DNA of 64,000 nucleotides, from NCBI RefSeq assembly GCF_001422885.1, contig NZ_LMMZ01000023.1, positions 373,138-437,137 on the forward strand. The letters run 5' to 3'. Positions 26,151 to 36,100 of the stretch are shown here, piece by piece. The position numbers were made by a program, and so were the translations under genes. Below the pieces are notes generated by a model. That model made no database searches and was not told the DNA's origin. It worked only from the letters and a program-made list of their open reading frames with translations. The stretch comes from Methylobacterium sp. Leaf104. GTDB taxonomy: Bacteria > Pseudomonadota > Alphaproteobacteria > Rhizobiales > Beijerinckiaceae. Positions within the stretch are counted from its first letter, which is position 1; each line of letters begins with the position of its first letter.

Positions 26151-26219
26151 GGTCCGCGGATGGTCCGCCGCCGTCCCATTTGCGGGCCATTTGTGGACCG
26201 CGGATGGTCCGCAAATGGG
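26151..26219. repeat. direct and inverted repeats between late operon and regulator
   Basis: GGTCCGCGGATGGTCCGC at 26,151-26,168 recurs with one change at 26,195-26,212. CCCATTTGCGG (26,175-26,185) pairs with CCGCAAATGGG (26,209-26,219), and an inner GGACC/GGTCC stem sits between. It lies just downstream of the last tail gene (stop 26,241), so it may end the late transcript, or bind the regulator. Confidence 0.6.
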
Positions 26220-26240
26220 CCATTCGCGGCCTGGGCTCGA

Positions 26241-27137
26241 TCAGCCCCCAACACCCACGATGATGAGGCTCGCACAATTCGCGGCCGGCCCCTTGGCAAC
26301 GACCTCGACGAGGGACCCGGCCGCCACGAATGCACCGGTCGTAGCCCATACCCCGGCCGTTGCCCCGGCCGCGAACGAGATGGTCCCGATTTCGGAGCCG
26401 TTCACCCGGAGCGAGAACGTGACGGCCGCCGTCGGGGCGGGGCTCATGCGGGCGATGGAACCCGGCGCGCCCGACGGAATGAAGAGGAACCGGAGGGGCA
26501 CGTGGCCCAGCACGACGTCACCCGTCGCGACCGGGCCCCGCCACCGCTCGCGGAAATCGTTGACGCCCTGGATCGTCAGGATCTGCCACCGGTACGTCGT
26601 GCCCGGAACGTTGCCGGGGCCGGCGGGGACGGCGTCGATGGCCTGGTACGCGAGGGTCGCCGCCTCGTTGACGGTGACGATGTCCCCGATCAGGTAGGAC
26701 ATGTCGGCCGAGTAGACCCCGGCGTAGCGTTGGTTCGCGTCCTTGCCGCCCCTGGCGATGTACGCGAGCCTGCCGGCCGCGAGATCGCCCTCGAACGTGG
26801 TCGCCTGGTGGGCGACGCGGGCGACGTAGCTCGACCGCGTGAGCGGGTAGTAGAACCAATCGCCACTCGCGTAGACCGTCCCGACAAGCCAGCCCTCGGG
26901 GCGCTCGTTGAGGGGGGCGGCCGCGAGGGGGATATCCGACAGGGCCCGGCCGGTCGTGGAGACGAGGTGGAACGACCTGCGGTCCGCGGCGACGACGGCG
27001 TCCGCCACGCCCTCGGCCTGGAGGCCCTGGGCGTAGAGCGCGTCGATGCGGCCGCGCAGGTAGCGCAGGGTCGCCGCGATGACGCCCCCCTTGAGGGGCG
27101 GGTCGCCCGGCTTCCAGTCGGTGAAGACGTCCGTCAT
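26241..27137 (-). CDS. putative tail fibre / receptor-binding protein
   Basis: 298 residues, last gene of the late operon. The middle contains YAGVYSADMSYLIGDIVTVNEAATLAYQAI, split by a YLIGDIV motif reminiscent of carbohydrate-binding and fibre modules; the C-terminus (SLRVNGSEIGTISFAAGATAG, then GSLVEVVAKGPAANC) is beta-rich, as in fibre tips. It is the distal end of the tail module, where host-recognition genes sit in siphoviruses. The start overlaps the upstream stop (ATGA). No specific family is recognised, so the role is from position and composition. Confidence 0.55.
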   Translation of the reverse strand: MTDVFTDWKPGDPPLKGGVIAATLRYLRGRIDALYAQGLQAEGVADAVVAADRRSFHLVSTTGRALSDIPLAAAPLNERPEGWLVGTVYASGDWFYYPLTRSSYVARVAHQATTFEGDLAAGRLAYIARGGKDANQRYAGVYSADMSYLIGDIVTVNEAATLAYQAIDAVPAGPGNVPGTTYRWQILTIQGVNDFRERWRGPVATGDVVLGHVPLRFLFIPSGAPGSIARMSPAPTAAVTFSLRVNGSEIGTISFAAGATAGVWATTGAFVAAGSLVEVVAKGPAANCASLIIVGVGG

Positions 27138-27475
27138 GTGTGCACCTGGCCTTTGACTGGGTAGCGGTAGGTCGTCGTCCATGGATCCGGGGCTTTGAGC
27201 CCTCTGACCTGCCGGAACGAAACGAACTCGACGCTCCCGCCTGGTTGCCCGGGGTCCGGCGCCGGCGAGGCGATGGCGGCCGCGGGGGGCGGGATCTGGT
27301 AGGACGTCTCGACGACGGTGACCTGATCGCCTCCGGCGAACGTGGACCCGTCCCACCGCTCGGCGCTCTCCTCGGTGGTCACCGACCCGCCGGTCACGCG
27401 AGGCAGGGTGGCGAGAGGCGCGTTCACGTCCTCGGCGACGTCCTTGATGAGGCTGACGAGTGGATCGGTCGGCAT
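27134..27475 (-). CDS. hypothetical tail-tip protein
   Basis: 113 residues, starting MPTDPLVSLIKDVAEDVNAPLA. Helical N-terminus, then beta-rich and Pro-rich (YQIPPPAAAIASPAPDPG), ending in VRGLKAPDPWTTTYRYPV. It is locked between two neighbours by TGATG and ATGA overlaps in the tail-tip gene group, so it probably acts in tail assembly. Family not recognised. Confidence 0.6.
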   Translation of the reverse strand: MPTDPLVSLIKDVAEDVNAPLATLPRVTGGSVTTEESAERWDGSTFAGGDQVTVVETSYQIPPPAAAIASPAPDPGQPGGSVEFVSFRQVRGLKAPDPWTTTYRYPVKGQVHT

Positions 27476-29541
27476 CAGGGCTCTCCCTCTTCGGTTAGGC
27501 GGATCCCCCTGGGGGACCGCGTCAGATCGGCCGTCACGCGGTACTCGCGGTCGATGACCTTGGTCGTCACGAGCGGGACGAGCTCCACGTCCACCGTCGT
27601 CGCGACCTTCCCGGCGGCGGCGACGGGGTCCTCCTGCCCGAGGGCGGCCGCGCGCTTGAACGCCGCTAGCTGCTCGTCGATCTGACCCCTCTTCTGGTAC
27701 TGCCGGAGGGCGTACCCGGGCTCCGATAGGAGCTTGGGGTCGACCGGCAGGGACAGGGGGTCCGCCTCCCAAGTCCACTCGATGTCGTCGCCGGCGGTCA
27801 GGTAGGTCGTGTCCTGCTCGATGAACTCGGCGTCGGCATAGTCGCTGGCGCCGTAGCTGCCCGTCGCGGCGAGGCGCGCGGCGAGGTCGACGCCGGTGCC
27901 GGGCGGGATGGCCAGCGTCAGGTTGACCGTCTCGCCCTGGTCGCCGTGCCACACCTCTTCTATCGACATGACGCGGCCGCGCACGGGCTTGAGGTCGGGC
28001 GTCCCCTGCCGGCCGGGCAGGAGGATGCGGACCTCGCAGTCCAGATCCAGGGCGGGCCCGAGGGCGAGGAGGTCCTCGCGCAGGCAGGTGACCGTGACCT
28101 GCCAATCCTGGAATCTGTCGAGGCCTGCGACGCGCATGCGCAGGATCATGCCGGCGATGCAGGCCTGGCCCCGGGGGCGCTCGAAGAACTCGGTGGCGGC
28201 CGGGTCGTCGAGCGCCGGGGCGAAACCGGTGTCCACCCAGCGTGGGTCCCGCTCGTAGACCGTCTTCCTGATGACGGTCTTGACGAGCCAGAACGAGGTG
28301 AGCCCGTCGACGCTCGCGCGGTAGGCCTGTCCGCCTTTCAGGACGACGTCGCCCTCGTTGTACTCGCGCCCCTCCTCATGCTCCGCGAGCTCGGCGAACC
28401 CCTCGATGCCGTGCGGGTCGCTGATCGAGATCGTCCCCAGGTCGAGGTAGTCGACCACCGCGCTGGCGCCCGGCTGGACCGGCATGCGCAGGGTGATCCT
28501 GGCCGTCTCGCGGATGCTCTGGTTCCACTGGTACGTGACCGGCCACGCCGTCATGACGCTCGTCACGGTCCGGAGACGGACGTACTGGGCGATGCTCTCG
28601 TACTCGAACGTGGGCCCGTAGAAGGTGTCGGTCCTCGGGGTCCCGTTGACCAGGACCTGCAGGTAGGAAATGCGGCGGAACGCACCCCGCCAGACCCGGC
28701 CGGTCTCGATGGGGGCCGTCTGGCCGACGACCGGAGTGACGATGGGGGAACCCAGATTCCATCCGACGTTCGCCGCGAGCGACCCCTCGGCCTGGCCGGA
28801 GAACCCCGTCAGGGAGACCACGGGTCCGATCCACGATCCGATGTCGCAGGTCCCGGTTGCGTTGACCTGGAGTTGGCAGACCAGCTTGGCCCGGACCTCC
28901 CGGACCGCACCCTTGCCCGGGACGACCTGGAGGGACGCCGCGTCGTACGCGTCCGCCAAGTTCCAGACCCCACGGGAGGCGGCGTGGTCGCGCCAGGCCA
29001 CGGCGTGGGTGACGGGGTCGTAGTGCCAGTACCCATGCCGGGTCTGCCCGACGGCGTCCGCCAGGTACTCCAGGCGCCCGAACAGGCGGTCTAGGTAGGG
29101 AAGCTGCTCTGCCGTCGGGTCGTCGTCCGCGAGGGTGCCGTCCTCGTCGTACTCGCTGGGCACGGCGACGCCGAGGACGGCCGCGGCCGCGATCTCCTTC
29201 GCGCGGATGAGCGCGTCGCTGTCGAGGCTGCACTCGACGTCGAGCGTGAGGGTCTCGCCGGACACCGCGGGCGGCAGGGTGCGGACGATGCCCCGGGCGC
29301 GGACCTTCCACGAGAGCATGGCGCCATGCTCCGCCTCGACGAGGGCGCAGGCCCTGGGCTGCCCGGTCTCCCACACGGACCAGCCGGGGTTTTCGAGCTC
29401 GATGGACATGTGGGGGAGGCCGTCCCGGGAGCGGGACAGGGTGCACGCCATGACCAGGTCGTCGTGGTCGAGCACATAGAGCATGTCGGCCGTGACGGGC
29501 TGCTGCACGTCATCAAGCCAGATGAGGTACGGCAGGGTCAC
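27475..29541 (-). CDS. large tail-tip / baseplate hub-like protein
   Basis: 688 residues from a GTG at 29541 that overlaps the upstream stop (GTGA). It is beta-rich throughout, with LPYLIWLDDVQQPVTADMLY at the N-terminus, repeated YxxxPxTxxV-type strands and no hydrophobic membrane segment. Position after the tape measure and the next tail gene is where central tail-tip or hub proteins are encoded. I do not see a catalytic motif. The name is from gene order and size. Confidence 0.55.
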   Translation of the reverse strand: MTLPYLIWLDDVQQPVTADMLYVLDHDDLVMACTLSRSRDGLPHMSIELENPGWSVWETGQPRACALVEAEHGAMLSWKVRARGIVRTLPPAVSGETLTLDVECSLDSDALIRAKEIAAAAVLGVAVPSEYDEDGTLADDDPTAEQLPYLDRLFGRLEYLADAVGQTRHGYWHYDPVTHAVAWRDHAASRGVWNLADAYDAASLQVVPGKGAVREVRAKLVCQLQVNATGTCDIGSWIGPVVSLTGFSGQAEGSLAANVGWNLGSPIVTPVVGQTAPIETGRVWRGAFRRISYLQVLVNGTPRTDTFYGPTFEYESIAQYVRLRTVTSVMTAWPVTYQWNQSIRETARITLRMPVQPGASAVVDYLDLGTISISDPHGIEGFAELAEHEEGREYNEGDVVLKGGQAYRASVDGLTSFWLVKTVIRKTVYERDPRWVDTGFAPALDDPAATEFFERPRGQACIAGMILRMRVAGLDRFQDWQVTVTCLREDLLALGPALDLDCEVRILLPGRQGTPDLKPVRGRVMSIEEVWHGDQGETVNLTLAIPPGTGVDLAARLAATGSYGASDYADAEFIEQDTTYLTAGDDIEWTWEADPLSLPVDPKLLSEPGYALRQYQKRGQIDEQLAAFKRAAALGQEDPVAAAGKVATTVDVELVPLVTTKVIDREYRVTADLTRSPRGIRLTEEGEP

Positions 29542-30095
29542 GCGAGCACCACCAGGGCGAGGCCCCAGCCTTGCCTGCCCTCGATCTCCGTGGCGGATCC
29601 CGGGTCGATGGACAGGACCTGGCACGGTAGGATGGGGCGGTACCGGACGAGCACGTCGACCTCGGCCGGCTCGGCGAGGGTGACGACGCGGCCGGCGACC
29701 GTGAACGCAACGCGGCGGTTGGTGTCAGACCGGTGCGCGATGACCGCAAAGCCGGACGGCTTCCTGGCTTCCGGGCACGGCGAATAGCGGAGCGCGACGG
29801 ACGAGAGGCCGGCGGGGATCACGGCGCCCTCGAACCGGACGCTCTGGAGGAGCACGGGGTCCCGGACGCGCAGGTGCTCCCACGCCGGGGGGAGTCTGTC
29901 CTTGCAGGACAGGGTCACCTTGTGGACACGACGATGGGCGGGCCCGAAAATCTTGGGGAGACCCCGCCAGGTCATGCGGACCTGGTGTTGCTGGAGGTCC
30001 TCGTGCGCCTCCTCGATGCCGAGCTCGGCGCCGGCGGCGAGGGGCACGCCCGAGATTTTCGCGCGCGTGTGCCAGGGGATCGGGGGCGTAGCCAT
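29538..30095 (-). CDS. hypothetical distal-tail-like protein
   Basis: 185 residues from the ATG at 30095. Beta-rich sequence containing RMTWRGLPKIFGPAHRRVHKVTLSC and DVLVRYRPILPCQVLSIDPG (each a separate stretch). It directly follows the tape measure gene, the place of distal-tail (Dit-like) genes in siphoviruses, and the next gene overlaps its stop. No family is recognised. A conserved hairpin lies between it and the tape measure stop. Confidence 0.55.
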   Translation of the reverse strand: MATPPIPWHTRAKISGVPLAAGAELGIEEAHEDLQQHQVRMTWRGLPKIFGPAHRRVHKVTLSCKDRLPPAWEHLRVRDPVLLQSVRFEGAVIPAGLSSVALRYSPCPEARKPSGFAVIAHRSDTNRRVAFTVAGRVVTLAEPAEVDVLVRYRPILPCQVLSIDPGSATEIEGRQGWGLALVVLA

Positions 30096-30109
30096 GCTCC
30101 CAACGGACC

Positions 30110-30146
30110 CCGCCACCCGTGGCCCGTGCAAGGCCACGGGTGGCGG
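30110..30146 (-). repeat. conserved phage hairpin, copy 1 (15-bp stem)
   Basis: Perfect 15-base arms CCGCCACCCGTGGCC / GGCCACGGGTGGCGG around a 7-base loop, 3 bases downstream of the tape measure stop. In the direction of transcription the core reads GTGGCC-TTGCACG-GGCCAC. There is no T-run, so it is not an ordinary intrinsic terminator. Confidence 0.85.
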
Positions 30147-30148
30147 GA

Positions 30149-33100
30149 TCACATGCGGTTGGCCGCCGCCCTGGCGCGCGAGATCGCGTCCTGGTCCATC
30201 CAGCCCGGGACGGCCGTCTGGGTGCCGTCGGCCGCCTTAAGCTCGAACACGACGGGCACGCGCGGGACCTCCGAAGCGACGGGAGTCTGGATCGGGCTGG
30301 GCGGGGTGTAGGCGGACGAGAGAACGTCGTTTCTACCGCGCTCCGACCGTAGCTGCTCCTCCCACGCCCGCTGCGCCTGCGTCCGGTCCTGGGAAAGCTG
30401 GTTCGCGAAAGTTGAGGCACCCCCCGTCTCCGCGTTCCGTGCGAACTGGGCCTCGACCTCGCGAAGCTTGCCGTCCGTCCCGTTGACCCAGTCGGCCAGC
30501 TTGTCCGTCATCATGCGCAGGCCGGAGAGCGGCCCGTCACCCTGTGCCAGCGCGTAGATCCCGAGGCCGCCACCGACGCCCCCGAGGAGGGCCATGACAA
30601 GGGGGTTCGTCGCGAAGGCCGCAATTGCGGACAGCTTGCTCCAGAGCCCTGACAGGGCCGTGGTGAGGGCCGCGACGACACCGGCCGCACCCGCGCCAGC
30701 CCCGCCCGCACCGGCCGCGGTGGCCCCGACACCGAGGAACGCGGCGAGCCATTTCAGGGGCCCGAGGACGATCCCAAGGGCGGTGGACAATGCGCCCAAT
30801 ACTCCAGTGAACTTCAGAAACGCGACGAAGAATAGTATCGTCTCGAAGTTCAATCCCGTCGTATACTTGACGAAATCGAAGATCTGATCGTAGACGGCCT
30901 TGAACCAGGCCCAGCCCTCCTTGGCCGCGTTGGCCACGAAAAGGAAGCTCTCCGCCAGGCCCTGGGCCCCAGGGAAGGTGAGCCCCGCGAGGGCGGCCGT
31001 GACCTGCTCGGCAGGCGCCCCGATCTGCGACCAGACAAGGGCCACGTCGGACCCGACCTGCCTGAACCACATCACCCACGCCTCGACCGCCACCTTGGCG
31101 GCGTCGAAGTCCTTGAGCATGCCGGCGAGGGCCTGGCCGGGGCCGGTCATGGCCTCCCGGTCACCACCCCACACCGCGCCGAGGTCGGCCCACACACGCT
31201 TCACGTCGGTCGCGAACTGGACGATCTTGTCCCTGGCCCCGGGGATCCAGGCGAACTCATAGGATCCGACATCCTGGTCGTTTCCGGTGACGGCGGACTT
31301 GAGCTCGAACGCCAGGCGCTTGGCCGCCTCGACGCCCTTTGCGACCCCATCCCGGATCGACAGGAGCCACGGAAACTCGGTCACCTGCGCGCGGTCGTTG
31401 ACCGCCGCGTAGAAGCTCTCGCGTGCGAAGCGGCCCACCCCCTCGATGCCGGTCCGCAAGGCAAGGAGCCATGGGAACTCGGTCACCATGGCATCGTCGC
31501 CACCGATGGTCAGGATGAGCTCGCGCGCCAGGCGCCCGGCCGCGAACAGGCCGGTCTGGAGGTGACCGATCCAGGGGAACTGGGCCCTGGTCGCCTTGTC
31601 CCCGGACAGGGCGGCATACAGCTTCTGGAGACCGGGCGTCGCTTTCTGGATGAGGTAATTGACCCAGGACAGGCCGTTGCGCATCTCGATGAGCCAACGG
31701 TTCTGGATGGGGTGCCGGGGCGCGAACGAGTGCAGGACGAGGCCGTGCTTGGCGACCTCGTCGTTCGCCGACTTCCACTGGTCCTCGTAGCTCGCGACGC
31801 CGTCGTTGGCCCCCTCCCATCCACCGGACCACACCCGCGCAAGGTCGCGCAGGAGGACGCGGCTGTCCTCCGAGAATCTGTAGAGCCACCCCATGGTCTC
31901 GTCGCCGAACCGGGTGATCCCGACCGACAGGGCCTGGAGCCACTCCTGGAGGGCGGGGCCCGCGACCACGAGGGCGCGCTGTTGGAGCCCGTCGAACGAG
32001 GTGCCGACGTCGTAGACCGCGCCCTTGAACGCCCTGGCCCTGGCGATGGCAGCCTCGTCGATGAAAGTCCCGCTGGCCTTGAGGGAGGCGAGCTCCTTGC
32101 TGAGGTCGACGGCGCCGCTCGACAAGTCGTTGAGGAGCGGCATCAGTTTGACGACGTCGTCCTCGCCGAACATCTGGGCGAAGAATGCGACGCGCTCTGT
32201 CTCGCCCAGCTTCTTCGATGCGACGATCACCTCCCCGAGGAGGTCATCCATCTTGCGGATCTTGCCATCCGCCCCGCTGACCGAGACCCCGATCTGCGCG
32301 AAATAGGCGGCGAGGTCGCCGGCCGGGTCAGAGAGAACGGCTTTCGCCTGGGTCTGGAACTGGACGAGGGTCTGCCTGATGTCGTCGACACCGATGCCGT
32401 AGCTAGACCCGGCCTTCGCCAGGGCCTGGTACGTCGAGAAATCCATGCTCGACGTCTGGCTGCTGTAATACTGGTCGAGGATGCGGTCGGTCGAGGCGGA
32501 GCTCGCTTTGTAGGCGGCCGCGCTCACGCCGGTGGCCCCGGCGGCGGCGCCGGCCGCGGCCTTGAGGCCCGTGGTGATGCCGGTGCGCGCGACGGTGCCG
32601 GCGACACGGACGGCCGTCTGCCCGAGCCGGGCGAGGAGCGAGGTCGCCTGGGCTCCCAACGCTTGCGCCAGGCCGAGCCCGGCGTTCGCCGCGGCGGCCC
32701 CGATCTGCCCGACTGTCTCGATGACGGCCGCGGCGGCCGCCTCTGCCGCCTCGGCCTGGGCGGCTGCCGCGGCCTCCGCTTCCTCGGCCGCGCGGGCCTG
32801 CTCGTTCGCTAGGCGCTCCGCCTCGTCGGCGGCCTCGCGTTCCGCACGGGCGAGCTCACGAGCCGCGCGCTCCGCGGCACGGGTGGAATCTAGCGTCTGT
32901 TCCCTAGCCTCGCGGGCTGCGCGGTCCGCGGCGCGCTGGTCGTCGCGACGCTGCCTGTCCGCTTCCCTCTCGTCGCTACGGCGCTGCCGGTCCGCCTGAC
33001 GCTCGGCCGCGTCCGCGGCGCGCTCCGCCGCACGGTCGGCATCCCGCTGAGCACGAGCGAGGTCACGGTCACGCTTGTCCGCGGCCCGACGGGCAGCGGC

Positions 33101-36100
33101 TTCACGGACGGACGCTGCCCGGTCCGCACGGTCGGCCAGCCTCTCGGCCGCGCGCGAGGCATCCCGGGCGGCCTGGTCCGCCTGACGGGCCGCGACCTCG
33201 ATGGCACGGCGCTCGTCGATGGTCCTGGCGCGGGAGAGGCGCTCCTCCTTGTCCGCCTGGCGCTCGGCCGCACGGACCGCGTCACGGGCGGCGCGGTCCG
33301 CATCGCGGGCCTGCTTGTCGATCTGGCGCTGGCGAGCGACCTCGGCCGCGGCCGCGTCACGGGCGGCACGGTCCGCGGCCCGCTCGGCATCGCGCTCCGT
33401 GGCCTTCCGGTCGCGTTCGGCCTTGTCCGTGGCACGCTGCTCGGCCGCGCGCTGCCGGTCGGCCTGGCGCTCCTGACGGTCCGCCTGACGCTCTGCCTCG
33501 CGGCGGGCCGCGATGGCCTCACGGGCAGCGCGCTCCTCGGCCTGCACGGCCTCCCTGGCGGCCTGCTCCGCGGCCCGGGCGCGCAAGTCCGCCTCGCGCT
33601 CGGCGATGCGGGTGACCCGCCTCTCAAGGGCCTCACGCTCGGCGATCTCCTCCCGCACCAGGCGCAGGCGCTCCTCGGCGGCCGCCTGTGCGGCGGCGAC
33701 GCTGTCACGGCCGTTGTCGAGCTCGGAACGGTGGGCGGCCGCGGCCGCGCGTGCTCGCTCCAGGGCGACGACGCGCTCCGCCTTCGCGGCCTCCAACGCC
33801 TGGAGGGACGCACGCTCGGCGTACTCCGACTGGATCGGGCGGTTGTATGCCCGCTGGGCCGCCGCCTGCCTGATCTTGGCAGCATCCGCGGCCGCGGCCG
33901 CCTCGTCGGACGCCCGCTTCGATGCGGCCTCGCGCTCGGAGGCCGAGGCTCGGGCGGTGCCCACGCTCCGGCGGCCTTCCTCCTCCGCCTCGCGCAGGAG
34001 GCGGGCGTTCTCTCGGGCCGTGTTGACCACCGCGTCCCGGGCGGCCGGAGCCTCCCCGGGGGAACGGACCGCAGGGGCGGCCGCGGCGGCGGCACGGAGC
34101 TCAGACTCCCGAACGGCGACGCGCGTGAGCGCACGCTCCAGGGCCTCCCGGCGTTCCTTCTCCTCGGTGGCGAAACGGACGGCGGCCGCGGCCTCTTCCT
34201 CATCCGCCAAGGTCCGGAGTGCGGCCTGGCGCTGGGCATGCGCGGTTAGCGCGTCCTCCTCGACCTGACGGCGCTGCGCCTCGTCGGCCCTGGCGCGTGC
34301 CTCGGCCTGGGCCTGGGCGGTGGCTCGGGCGCCGGCGTCGATACCCTGCTCGGCCCGGAGCGCGGCCCTGGCCGCCAATGCGGACGCGACGGCGTTCCGG
34401 CGGTCCGCCATTGCCTGCGGCCGCAGGGCCTGGTCGCGCTCGCTGCCCGGGTCGATGCCGTCAACGAACCGGCGGCTCTGGGCCGCCTGGGCGCGGGCGG
34501 CCGCGAGGCGGTCCCGTGCGGCCCGAATGGCGGGGTCCTCGGCGGCGCGAACGGCCGCGATGACCTCCGCACGCGCACGGGCCCTGGCATCCGCCGCGGT
34601 CGTGTCCACCACCGGCGCCGGCGGCACCTGGGGAACCTCGGGCATCGGGGGACGCAGGCGGGCGCGCTCCTCCAGGGCCTCCCCGATGCGAAGGCGCCGG
34701 GCACGCTCGGCATCTGATCGGGCCCGTCGCTGGTCGAACGCCTCGTCCGGATCCTCGGACGTGGGCTGGGCCTGGATCTCGCGCAGGGCAAGCCTGGCCT
34801 CCGCTGCCCTGGCACGGGCGCGGGTGAGTTCGGCACGCTCCTCGGCATCGGCCCGGACGGCGGCCGGCACCACGGGAGGGGCCGCCTCGACCGGCGGGGA
34901 CTCGACCGGGGCAGGCTGCGGTGGCCGCGGCCTCTTGTACTTCCTGACCGTCCTGACCTTCGCCTCGGCCTTGACCTCGGCCTCCGCGCGGGTCTCGACC
35001 TCGGCGACGACGACGGCCGTGACCTCGCGCTCCAGCGCCATGCGCTCGGCCGCGGCAGCCTGGTCCGCGCGGCGGCGGAGCATGGCCTCGCCCTCGATGG
35101 CGGCGGTCGCTTCCCGGGCGGCGGCCATCGCATCGCGGACTTCCGCGCGGCGCGCCAAGGCTGTCTCGACCGCCTTCCGGCGGTAGCGCTGCTGGCTTTG
35201 GAGCTCCTGCTGACGCTCCTCGGTGCCGGCCTCGGCGTCACCTGGCTGGGCCGCCCATGCCCGGGTCGCGACGAGATCACGCCTCGCCTCGGCCGCCCTC
35301 CGGCGACCGGTGAGGAGTCCTCCCTGGGCAATGTAGACGCGGTTGGCCCCGCGGTACCGGGCGGTCCTGACGTCCCGGTCCGCCGGCTGGTCGTCCTCGA
35401 CGCCGGCGGCGCGCGCGGCCGCCACGGCCTGTTGGACACGGGCCCGGGCGGCGAGGCGCGCCTGTACCAGGGCGCGCCTCTCGGCCTGCGCCTGGGCCAT
35501 CCCGGCGGCACCACGGTCGAAATCCGTGGCGCCCGCGCGTGCCGCTTTCCAGGGCTTCTTGAGCGCGGCGAACTGTATGCGCGCGTCCGCCCGGGCCTTG
35601 GCCTCGGCGGTGTTGTAGACGGCGTCCGTCGCGGCGGCACGTGCCTCGGCGGCGGCCCGTGCCTGGATCGCCTCGGCCCGACGCTCCTCCGCCTCCGCCG
35701 CCATCCGGGCGGCCGCCTGCTCCGCCGCGGCGGCGGCGGCCTTTGCTTCCTCTGCCGCCTGGACCTGGTACCTCGCGAACTCGATTGCCCGGTCCGCGGC
35801 GGTCTTGGCAGCCCGTTCCCTGGCCGGTGCCTCGGCCTCGTCGAGCACCCCGGCGCCGGAGGCACGGGTCCGTGCGGACCGAAGGTTCTCGCGCTCGATA
35901 ACGAATGCCCGCGCGGCATCGCGACGGCGCTGCCCCGCGAGGTATGTCTCCGTCTCAGCCTCAAACCGCTCGCTGGCGTCCCGGGATTTCAGGCCGGGGC
36001 GGTAATACCGGAGCTCGTTCCGGGCCTCGCGCGAGGAGGTGCGCGCCTCCTCGATGCCGTCCTGCGCGGACCTGACACCGGCGATGGCGGCCGCTTTGTC

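Noticed and set aside
26063..26240. Upstream extension of the XRE-like gene to a start near 26,335
   Set aside because: The added residues translate the nested repeats (GPFADHPRSTNGPQMGRR) and overlap the tail fibre gene; the ATG at 26,062 is better placed.
30110..30146. Hairpin after the tape measure gene as an ordinary rho-independent terminator
   Set aside because: No T-run follows on either strand, and the loop sequence is conserved at five other loci, which is not expected of a simple terminator.
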